Below, piece after piece: positions 1-9,680 of a DNA stretch of 64,000 nt (position 1 is the stretch's first letter; each line of letters starts with the position of its first letter). The stretch is from NCBI RefSeq assembly GCF_022539505.1, contig NC_061514.1, forward strand, positions 37,229,769-37,293,768. Reading direction: 5' to 3'. Origin of the DNA: Lolium rigidum (taxonomy: Eukaryota; Streptophyta; Magnoliopsida; Poales; Poaceae). The position numbers were made by a program, and so were the translations under genes. The notes under the pieces are model-generated. The model searched no databases. It worked only from the letters and a program-made list of their open reading frames with translations, and had not been told where the DNA came from.

Positions 1-32
1 GGTGTTTCGGACAACTAGTCCGGGGCCCCACA
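1..32. other. End of an unidentified sequence abutting the clipped 5' LTR
   Basis: These 32 bases do not match the corresponding part of the 3' LTR near 6495-6526, whereas alignment is good from base 33 on. The stretch ends in CCCACA. It could be the last bases of another element inserted into the 5' LTR with its body left of the window, or a deletion or assembly junction. I cannot tell which from 32 bases. Confidence 0.4.
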
Positions 33-1113
33 CTACACCGCCATGGTCGCCTCCGGAGTGATGAGTGAGTAGTCTACCCCTGGACTATGGGTCCATAGCA
101 GTAGCTAGATGGTTGTCTTCTCCCCATTGTGCTATCATTGTCGGATCTTGTGAGCTGCCTATCATGATCAAGATCATCTATATGTAATTCTATATGTTGC
201 GTTTGTTGGGATCCGATGAATAGAGAATACTTGTTATGTTGATTATCAAAGTTATGCTTATGTGTTATTTATGATCTTGCATGCTCTCCGTTACTAGTAG
301 ATGCTCCGGCCAAGTAGATGCTTTTAACTCCAAGAGGGAGTACTTATGCTCGATAGTGGGTTCATGCTCGCATTGACACCGGGACGATGACGAGAAAGTT
401 CTAAGGTTGTGTTGTGCTTGTTGCCACTAGGGATAAAACATTAGTGCTATGTTCAAGGATGTAGTCACTAGTTACATTACGCACCATACTTAATGCAATT
501 GTCCGTTGCTTTGCAACTTAATACCGGAGGGGGTTCGGATGATAACCTGAAGGTGGACTTTTTAGGCATAGATGCAGTTGGATGGCGGTCTATGTACTTT
601 GTCGTAATGCCCAATTAAATCTCACTATACTCATCATGATATGTATGTGAATTGTCATGCTCTCTTTATTTGTCAATTGCCCAACTGTAATTTGTTCACC
701 CAACATGTTGTTCGTCTTATGGGAGAGACACCTCTAGTGAACTGTGGACCCCGGTCCAATTCTCTTTACTGAAATACAATCTACCGCAATACTTGTTCTT
801 ACTCGTTTTCTCTGCAAACAATCATCTTCCACACAATACGGTTAATCCTTTGTTACGACAAGCCGGTGAGATTGACAACCTCACTCGTTTCGTTGGGGCA
901 AAGTACTTTGGTTGTGTTGTGCGGGTTCCACGTTGGCGCCGGAATCTTCGGTGTTGCGCCGCACTACATCCCGCCGCCATCAACCTTCAACGTGCTTCTT
1001 GGCTCCTCCTGGTTCGATAAACCTTGGTTTCTTTCTGAGGGAAAACTTGCTGCTGTGCTCATCATACCTTCCTCTTGGGGTTGCCCAACGAACGTGTGAA
1101 ATACACGCCATCA
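33..1113 (+). repeat. 5' LTR, partial
   Basis: It aligns with 6527-7609 of the 3' LTR at a nearly constant offset (about 6494-6496 bases) and ends in the same GTGAAATACACGCCATCA. About the first 520 bases of the full-length LTR are missing, replaced by the unrelated bases 1-32. Most differences from the 3' LTR fall at CAG, CTG or derived CCG/CGA/CTCG sites. Confidence 0.9.
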
Positions 1114-1124
1114 AGCATATTTTC

Positions 1125-1142
1125 TGGCGCCGTTGCCGGGGA
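1125..1142 (+). promoter_or_regulatory. Primer-binding site (tRNA-Asp)
   Basis: TGGCGCCGTTGCCGGGGA lies 12 bases after the 5' LTR end. It is the reverse complement of the 3' end of plant tRNA-Asp including CCA. It would prime minus-strand DNA synthesis and confirms this end as the 5' LTR. Confidence 0.88.
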
Positions 1143-1291
1143 GATCAATACACGCTGCACTAAATCAAAATACAAAAAAATTAGTTGCTAGTTTTACTTT
1201 ATTTGCTATCTTGTTTGCTATATCGAAAACACAAAAAAATTAGTTTACTTGCATTTACTTTATCTAGTTTGCTTTATTTACTATTGCTAAA

Positions 1292-3403
1292 ATGGCCAAC
1301 CCTGAAAATACTAAGTTGTGTGACTTCACAACCACAAATAATAATGATTTCTTATGCACACCTATTGCTCCACCTGCTACTACAGCAGAATTCTTTGAAA
1401 TTAAACCTCGCTTTATCGAATCTTGTTATGAAAGATCAATTTTCCGGAATTAGTTCGATGATGCTACCGCCCATCTTAATAATTTTGTTGAACTATGCGA
1501 AATGCAAAAATATAAAGATGTAGATGGTGATATTATTAAACTAAAATTGTTCCCTTTCTCATTAAGAGGAAGAGCTAAAGATTGGTCGCTATCTCTCGCC
1601 TAAGAATAATATTGATTCATGGACTAAATGCAAGGATGCTTTTATTGGTAGATATTATCCCCCTGCTAAAATTATATCTTTGAGGAGTAGCATAATGAAT
1701 TTTAAACAATTAGATACTGAACATGTTGCTCAAGCTTGGGAAATAATGAAATCTCTGGTTAAAAATTGCCCAACCCATGGACTGAGTACTTGGATGATCA
1801 TCCAAACCTTCTATGCAGGACTAAATTTTTCTTCACGGAATTTATTGGATTTAGCTGCTGGAGGTACCTTTATGTCCATCACTCTTGGTGAAGCAACAAA
1901 GCTTCTTGATAATATGATGATCAACTACTCTGAATGGCACACGGAAAGAGCTCCACAAGGTAAGAAGGTAAATTCTGTTGAGGAATCCTCTTCCTTGAAT
2001 GATAAGGTTGATGCTATTATGTCTATGCTTGTGAATGATAGGACTAATGTTGATCCTAATAATGTTCCGTTAGCTTCATTGGTTGCACAAGAAGAACATG
2101 TTGATGTAAACTTCATTAAAAATAATAATTTCAACAACAATGCTTACCTGGAACAATTCTAGTAACAACTATAGGCCATATCCTTATAATAATGGCAACG
2201 GCTATGGTAATTCTTATGGAAATTCTTACAACAATAATAGGAATTCACCCCCTGGACTTGAAGCCATGCTTAAAGAATTTATTAGTACACAAACCGCCTT
2301 TAACAAATCATTGAGGAAAAACTCAATAAAATTGATATTCTTGTTTCTAGAGTTGATAGTCTTGCTTCTGATGTTGATCTTTTGAAATCAAAAGTTATGC
2401 CTAATAGGGATATTGAAAATAAAATTACTACTACAGCAAATTCCATCCAAGTTAGAATTAATGAGAATATAAGATTAATGGCTGAACTGCGTGCTAGGTG
2501 GGATAGAGAAGAAAATGAAAAACTAGCTAAAGAGAATATAGCTAAAGTTTGGACTATTACCACCACTAGTAATGCTAATTCTACACATGTTACTGCACCT
2601 CCTACTCATACTAATAAAAGAATTGGTGTTAGCAATGTTTCCACTTCTAATGCAAAGCGCGAAAACTGCACTGAAACGCTAAAACTGCTGAAACCGCCTA
2701 TGATAAAGCTGCTGAAATTTTTTCCAACATTGGGGATGATGATCCCATTGCTTTAGATTATAATGGTTTGAATTTTGATGATTGCCACATCTCTGAAGTT
2801 ATAAAGTTCTTGCAAAAACTTGCTAAAAGTCCTAATGCTAGTGCTATAAATTTGGCTTTCACGCATCATATTACAAATGCTCTCATAAAAGCTAGAGAAG
2901 AGAAACTAGAGCGCGAAGCCTCTATTCCTAAAAAGCTAGAAGACGGTTGGGAGCCCATCATTAAGATGAAGGTTAAAGATTTTGATTGTAATGCTTTATG
3001 TGATCTTGGTGCAAGTATTTCTGTTATGCCTAAGAAAATTTATAATATGCTTGACTTGCCACCGCTGAAAAATTATTATTTGGATGTTAATCTTGCTGAT
3101 CATTCTACAAAGAAACCTTTGGGTAAAGTTGATAATGTTCGCATTACCGTTAACAATAATCTTGTTCCCGTTGATTTTGTTGTCTTGGATATTGAATGCA
3201 ATGCATCTTGTCCAATTATATTGGGAAGACCTTTTCTTCGAACTGTTGGTGCTATTATTGACATGAGGGAAGGTAATATAAAATATCAATTTCCTCTCAA
3301 GAAAGGTATGGAACACTTCCCTAGAAAGAGAATAAAGGTACCTTATGATTCTATTATTAGAACAAATTATGATGTTGATGCTTCATCTCTCGATAATACT
3401 TGA
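1292..3403 (+). pseudogene. gag-protease polyprotein, broken reading frame
   Basis: The frame starts at the ATG at 1292 (MANPENTKLCDF). A Retrotrans_gag-type region is recognisable to about 2160 (FSLRGRAKDW, AFIGRYYPP, TWMIIQTFYAGL). After a linker comes a retropepsin in 2768-3403 with the active-site motif CDLGAS at about residues 78-83 of that segment and the downstream motif ILGRPFL at 151-157. The frame is broken by a stop at 1451-1453, by a one-base gain near 1596 that creates a stop at 1601, and by further shifts near 2148, 2315 and 2660-2690. The 1596 break reads CTCG where CTG would keep the frame, so some breaks may be sequence errors rather than decay. There is no zinc knuckle and no polymerase. 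Gag would form the particle and the protease would cleave it. Confidence 0.85.
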
Positions 3404-5993
3404 TACACACTTTCCGCGCCTATCCGAAAGGCGTTAAAGAAAAGCGCTTATGGGAGACAACCCATGTTTTTACCTACAGTACTTTGTTTTTATTTTGTGT
3501 CTTGGAAGTTGTTTACTACTGTAGCAACCTCTCCTTATCTTAGTTTTGAGTTTTGTTGTGCCAAGTTAAGCCGTTGATAGAAAAGTAAGTACTAGATTTG
3601 GATTACTGCGCAGTTCCAGATTTCTTTGCTGTCACGAATCTGGGTCCACCTCCCTGTAGGTAGCTCAGAAAATTACGCCAATTTACGAGCATGATCCTCA
3701 GATATGTACGCAACTTTCATTCAATTTGAGCATTTTCGTTTGAGCAAGTCTGGTGCCATTTTAAAATTCGTCAATACGAACTGTTCTGTTTTGACAGATT
3801 CTGCCTTTTATTTCGCATTGCCTCTTTCGCTATGTTGGATGAATTTCTTTGATCCACTAATGTTCAGTAGCATTATGCAATGTCCAGAAGTGTTAAGAAT
3901 GATTGTGTCACCTCTGAATATGTCAATTTATATTGTGCACTAACCCTCTAATGAGTTGTTTCGAGTTTGGTGTGGAGGAAGTTTTCAAGGATCAAGAGAG
4001 GAGTATGATGCAACATGATCAAGGAGAGTGAAAGCTCTAAGCTTGGGGATGCACCCGGTGGTTCACCCCTGCATATATCAAGAAGACTCAAGCGTCTAAG
4101 CTTGGGGATGCCCAAGGCATCCCCTTCTTCATCAACAAATTATCGGGTTCCTCCCCGAAACTATATTTTTATTCGGCCACATCTTATGTGCTTTTTCTTG
4201 GAGCGTCGGTTTGTTTTTGTTTTTGTTTTGTTTGAATAAAATGGATCCTAGCATTCACTTTATGGGAGAGATACACGCTCCGCTGTAGCATATGGACAAA
4301 TATGTCCTTGGTTTCTACTCATAGTATTCATGGCGAAGTTTCTCCTTCGTTAAATTGTTATATGGTTGGAATTGGAAAATGATACATGTAGTAATTGCTA
4401 TAAATGTCTTGGGTAATGTGATACTTGGCAATTGTTGTGCTCATGTTTAAAATCTTGCATCATATGCTTTGCACCCATTAATGAAGAAATACATAGAGCA
4501 TGCTAAAATTTGGTTTGCATATTTGGTTTCTCTAAGGTCTAGATAATTTCTAGTATTGAGTTTGAACAACAAGGAAGACGGTGTAGAGTCTTATAATGTT
4601 TACAATATGTCTTTTATGTGAGTTTTGCTGCACCGGTTCATCCTTGTGTTTGTTTCAAATAAGCCTTGCTAGCCTAAACCTTGTATCGAGAGGGAATACT
4701 TCTCATGCATCCAAAATACTTGAGCCAACCACTATGCCATTTGTGTCCACCATACCTATCTATACTACATGGTATTTTCCCGCCATTCCAAAGTAAATTG
4801 CTTGAGTGCTACCTTTAAAATTCCATCATTCACCTTTGCAATATATAGCTCATGGGACAAATAGCTTAAAAACTATTGTGGTATTGAATATGTAATTATG
4901 CACTTTATCTCTTATTAAGTTGCTTGTTGTGCGATAACCATGTTTGCTTGGGAACGCCATCAACTCATTGTTGAATTTCATGTGAGTTGCTATGCATGTT
5001 CGTCTTGTCCGAAGTAAGGGCGATCTACACCGAGTTGAATGGTTTGAGCATGCATATTGTGAGAGAAGAACATTGGGCCGCTAACTAAAGCCATGATTCA
5101 TGGTGGAAGTTTCAGTTTTGGACAAATATCCTCAAATCTCTAATGAGAAAAGAATTAATTGTTGTCAAATGCTTAAAGCATTAAAAGAGGAGTCCATTAT
5201 CCGTTGTCTATGTTGTCCCGGTATGGATGTCTAAGTTGAGAATAATCAAAAGCGAGAAATCCAAATGCGAGCTTTCTCCTTAGACCTTTGTACAGAGCGG
5301 CATAGAGGTACCCCTTTGTGAAACTTGGTTAAAGCATATGTATTGCGGTGATAATCCAGGTAGTCCAAGCTAATTAGGACAAGGTGCGGGCACTATTGGT
5401 ACACTATGCATGAGGCTTGCAACTTATAAGATATAATTTACATGATGCATATGCTTTATTACTACCGTTGACAAAATTGTTTCATGTTTTCAAAATCAAA
5501 GCTCTAGCACAAATATAGCAATCGATGCTTTTCCTCTATGAGGACCATTCTTTTACTTTCAATGTTGAGTCAGTTCACCTATTTCTCTCCACCTCAAGAA
5601 GCAAACACTTGTGTGAACTGTGCATTGATTCCTACATACTTGCTTATTGCACTTATTATATTACTCTATGTTGACAATATCCATGAGATATATATGTTAC
5701 AAGTTGAAAGCAACCGCTGAAACTTAATCTTCTTTTGTGTTGCTTCAATACCTTTACTTTGAATTATTGCTTTATGAGTTAACTCTTATGCAAGACTTAT
5801 TGATGCTTGTCTTGAAGTGCTATTCATGAAAAGTCTTTGCTTTATGATTCACTTGTTTACTCATGCCATACACATTGTTTTGATCGCTGCATTCACTACA
5901 TATGCTTTACAAATAGTATGATCAAGATTATGATGGCATGTCACTCCAGAAATTATCTTTGTTATCGTTTTACCTGCTCGGGACGAGCAGAAC
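3404..5993 (+). other. Long non-coding stretch between protease and 3' LTR
   Basis: A 2.6-kb AT-rich internal region with no long ORF and none of the motifs of reverse transcriptase, RNase H or integrase, which an autonomous element would have here. It contains two extra copies of the polypurine-tract-like motif AAGCTTGGGGATG (about 4038 and 4099). The second is followed by a short palindrome, GGGGATGCCCAAGGCATCCCC in shortened form GATGCC/GGCATC. These may be relics or internal plus-strand priming sites. Confidence 0.6.
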
Positions 5994-6008
5994 TAAGCTT
6001 GGGGATGC
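5994..6008 (+). promoter_or_regulatory. Polypurine tract
   Basis: TAAGCTTGGGGATGC sits directly against the 3' LTR start (CGATACGTCTCC, where the usual TG appears mutated to CG). It is the expected plus-strand primer, and the same motif recurs upstream at about 4038 and 4099. Confidence 0.7.
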
Positions 6009-7609
6009 CGATACGTCTCCAACGTATCGATAATTTCTTGTGTTCCATGCCACATTATTGATGTTATCTACATGTTTTATGCACACTTTATGTCATATTC
6101 GTGCATTTTATGGAACTAACCTATTAACAAGATGCCGAAGTGCCGATTCGTCGTTTTCTGCTGTTTTTGGTTTCGAAATCCTAGTAAAGAAATATTCTCG
6201 GAATTGGACGAAATAAAAGCCCAGGGGCCTATTTTCTCACGAAGCTTCCAGAAGTCCGAAGACGAAACGAAGTGGGGCCACGGGGGAGCCAAACCCTAGG
6301 GCGGCGCGCCCCCCCCTTGGCCGCGCCGCCTCGTCATCCGGGGCCCCTGTGCCCCCTCTCGACTTGCCCTTCCGCCTACTTAAAGCCTCCGTGACGAAAC
6401 CTCCGGCACCGAGAGCCACGATACGGAAAACCTTGCGAGACGCCGTCGCCGCCGATCCCATCTCGGGGGATCCTGGAGATCGCCTCCGGCACCCTGCCGG
6501 AGAGGGGAATCATCTCCCGGAGGACTCTACACCGCCATGGTCGCCTCCGGAGTGATGAGTGAGTAGTCTACCCCTGGACTATGGGTCCATAGCAGTAGCT
6601 AGATGGTTGTCTTCTCCCCATTGTGCTATCATTGTCGGATCTTGTGAGCTGCCTATCATGATCAAGATCATCTATATGTAATTCTATATGTTGCGTTTGT
6701 TGGGATCCGATGAATAGAGAATACTTGTTATGTTGATTATCAAAGTTATGCTTATGTTTTATTTATGATCTTGCATGCTCTCCGTTACTAGTAGATGCTC
6801 TGGCCAAGTAGATGCTTTTAACTCCAAGAGGGAGTACTTATGCTCGATAGTGGGTTCATGCTCGCATTGACACCTGGGACAAGTGACGAAAGTTCTAAGG
6901 TTGTGTTGTGCTTGTTGCCACTAGGGATAAAACATTAGTGCTATGTTCAAGGATGTAGTCACTAGTTACATTACGCACCATACTTAATGCAATTGTCTGT
7001 TGCTTTGCAACTTAATACTGGAGGGGTTCGGATGATAACCTCGAAGGTGGACTTTTTAGGCATAGATGCGGTTGGATGGCGGTCTATGTACTTTGTCGTA
7101 ATGCCCAATTAAATCTCACTATACTCATCATGATATGTATGTGCATTGTCATGCTCTCTTTATTTGTCAATTGCCCAACTCGTAATTTGTTCACCCAACA
7201 TGCTCGTTCGTCTTATGGGAGAGACACCTCTAGTGAACTGTGGACCCCGGTCCAATTCTCTTTACTCGAAATACAATCTACTGCAATACTTGTTCTTACT
7301 GTTTTCTCTCGCAAACAATCATCTTCCACACAATACGGTTAATCCTTTGTTACAGCAAGCCGGTGAGATTGACAACCTCACTGTTTCGTTGGGGCAAAGT
7401 ACTTTGGTTGTGTTGTGCAGGTTCCACGTTGGCGCCGGAATCTCCGGTGTTGCGCCGCACTACATCCCGCCGCCATCAACCTTCAACGTGCTTCTTGGCT
7501 CCTCCTGGTTCGATAAACCTTGGTTTCTTTCTGAGGGAAAACTTGCTGCTGTGCTCATCATACCTTCCTCTTGGGGTTGCCCAACGAACGTGTGAAATAC
7601 ACGCCATCA
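6009..7609 (+). repeat. 3' LTR, full length (about 1.6 kb)
   Basis: It runs from CGATACGTCTCCAACG, next to the polypurine tract, to CACGCCATCA. Positions 6527-7609 match the 5' LTR. It holds no real coding sequence; the ORFs inside are chance frames. CTCG variants of CTG occur here too, for example near 7050, 7180 and 7266. Confidence 0.9.
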
Positions 7610-8270
7610 CGCGCCCACCCACTGGGACTCTTTCGGGCCTCGGGCCTCTGCCGATGGAAAAATGACTCTCCGGAAATCACATCTCAATTTGACTCCATAT
7701 AGGTATCTGAAATTAAAAAATACACAAAAAGAGAATTCTTATTCTACATAGTTATAAAACAAATAAAGGGAATCGTTGATAAATTCTCATAAAACAATGT
7801 AAAACATGCTATTATCAGCATATATGTTGCAAAAATGTGGAAATTCAATATGATAAAGGACAATGTTCATGTATCCATTTTACATGCATCAGACACCACC
7901 TACTCCGGAGTCTGCCACTCTTCCACCACACATCGCCCCTCCCCTTCCCGAGGTAATTACTCTCGTTAAGCATCAGATTTGTGGGATAGGGTTTTTGAGC
8001 GCCACTCTAGATGGCTTCAAATCTTCGATTAGATGCTCCATGTTGCAATTGAAGCTTAGATGTAGTATCATCGGTGTTCATCGTGTGTTCGATTTAACAT
8101 GCATGATCATCCGTTATGTGCATGCTCTGCTTTCGGGCCACAGGTCGTCGTGGTGCACAGTGATCATTGGCACTGTCGTCCAAGCCAATGTTGGTGATCA
8201 CCGTTGCAACGCAGTGGCTAGTACTAACGTTGTTCACCGTGATCACCATAAGCAGGATTGAGACAAGCTT
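7610..8270. other. Unassigned stretch
   Basis: No recognisable gene or repeat. A short proline-rich frame (7863-7951) ends at a GTAATT that could be a splice donor, and it could be a first exon of the B3-like fragment that follows, but nothing proves this. Confidence 0.25.
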
Positions 8271-8725
8271 GTGGCCTCATACTTCCATTGTTCTCTAGAG
8301 GAGGAGGGCACGCTCCCGGTAAACCCACACATCGAAGCGTGGCGTGATGTTCCTTGGGTGGTGGCGCATATGCAGGCGTGGGAGGCGAGGGTGATTGCGG
8401 GGCGCAGAACACGCTTGGGACATCACAACATCCCTGTCGTGCCAAGGCGCTTGCTACCTACAGCTCAGTACGAGCGACCTTACAGCTATGTCGGTGCCGC
8501 CACACATTGCGCCGACGTGGACATGCAGCTAAAGGTCACCACACATGCACGTGTCAACGTGCCACTCCAGAACGGTGAGTTCTGCGAGTATGCAGTCCAG
8601 CTAGATTGGTTCCATGGCATGATGTACTTCATGAGGGGTGGAAGTACGCCAAGATGACGAAACTGCGGGAGAAGGACATCATCTTCTTCAAGCAGGAGAA
8701 CGCTGGATTCACCGTGACGATCATC
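8271..8725 (+). pseudogene. B3-like DNA-binding domain fragment, frameshifted
   Basis: The frame runs to about 8632 (ending LDWFHGMMYFMR) and continues in another frame as EGWKYAKMTKLREKDIIFF and then FTVTII. Read across the shift, the spacing of hydrophobic residues, the GW and the L-[KR]-x-x-D-x-x-x-F pattern followed by a final strand resemble the end of a plant B3 domain. Upstream residues show no family signature I know. No ATG, no flanking exons and no clear terminus are evident. Family assignment is tentative; it could equally be a captured fragment in an old transposon. Confidence 0.35.
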
Positions 8726-9313
8726 TATCATATATGTCCATTCTATAATATTTTTTTAGAAGCACAGAGTTTTAGATCTGTAGATTTTTATTCATGTTCC
8801 TAACTTTATTCGCTCTATGGATTTTGTAGAATATGTAAGGTTTATTCTCAGGATCATTGGCTTCGTTTTCTTATGTACCATGGTTAGTTCTAACACATAA
8901 ACAACATATTATCCAGAATGGAATGCGTAATTGTTCATATTGTCACAGTTTTAGTAACACACATAAACATTGATTTGGTTTCTTTATCTTGAAGACACAT
9001 AAAAAAAAACGTCTTATCTATTTATTTCTTTTTCCCGAAAAAATAATTTACAAGCTAATACTTTCACTATGATTCTATTTCTACTTTTTTCTGTAGTTCC
9101 TTGTGCAAAGCGGCAAATTTTGATAGGAGATATTTCCTGTTTACATACATGTTGTTTACTGTTTTGTGACACACTTCAGGTTTTTTTAGAAGGGAAGTAA
9201 CATACATCAAGTTATTTGTAAACATTATGAAATTTAAATAATAAAAATTTAACTAAATTATGTGCATTAGTCAACATGTGCATTGCACGTGCACCATTAC
9301 TAGTAGCAATAAA
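8726..9313. other. AT-rich intergenic stretch
   Basis: I see no gene, clear repeat boundary or RNA gene here. The end (TGCACGTGCACC, about 9283-9294) is palindromic and resembles transposon termini seen elsewhere in grasses, but no partner end is visible. Confidence 0.3.
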
Positions 9314-9427
9314 AATTTGGGTCTGTCAAACAACCTCGAGGCCACCCTGAACAGTGTTAGAAGGACCATCTACAGCCATCGGATTGCTTCAAGTAAGGTC
9401 GTGCTACCGTCACTCATTCTCCGCCTT
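9314..9427 (+). repeat. Displaced copy of the BSD-gene promoter fragment
   Basis: Matches 12671-12920 just upstream of the BSD gene (shared blocks AATTTGGGTCTGTCA, CAGCCATCGGATT, TTCAAGTAAGGTCGTGCTACC), with about 130 bases missing in the middle. The TATA box present at 12921 is replaced by TTGATCAG. The tandem array lies between the two copies. Confidence 0.75.
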
Positions 9428-9680
9428 GATCAGCAACAGGGTAAGCTGTTTTGGTCCGCTAGCATATTTACGCTGATGAGTTTACCCTCTTGTTCTTCTT
9501 CCACACTTTGGTGGGAAAGCGTCTAACCTTTTTTTGCGACCACACATGCTAAACTAGGAACTCAAGAAAGCTGGGGATTTGAAGCCAGTTGTCACATCTG
9601 TTGTGGCTCGGAGATGAATATACTTGTTTGCCTCGCTTAGGTTAGCGACCCTTGACCAATCACGGGGCAAAAAATGGTGA

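Larger units (their letters stand above)
33..7609 (+). mobile_element. Gypsy-type LTR retrotransposon with gag and protease only
   Basis: The order is 5' LTR (clipped), tRNA-Asp primer site, gag, retropepsin, a 2.6-kb non-coding stretch, polypurine tract and 3' LTR. No reverse transcriptase, RNase H, integrase or chromodomain motif is visible between the protease and the 3' LTR, so it looks non-autonomous and would need a partner element. The LTR and Gag resemble elements I know from wheat, but I do not assign a family name. The two LTRs are very alike, which suggests a fairly recent insertion once the odd CAG/CTG differences (see findings) are set aside. The left target-site copy is outside the window. 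Confidence 0.85.

Noticed and set aside
1125..1142. A tRNA-Asp gene
   Set aside because: Only the 18-base primer-site complement is present, with no tRNA body.
793..1163. Overlapping frames inside the LTRs (also 7076-7665 and 47003-47806)
   Set aside because: They lie in LTRs, change between the two copies of the same LTR and have no motif; chance frames.
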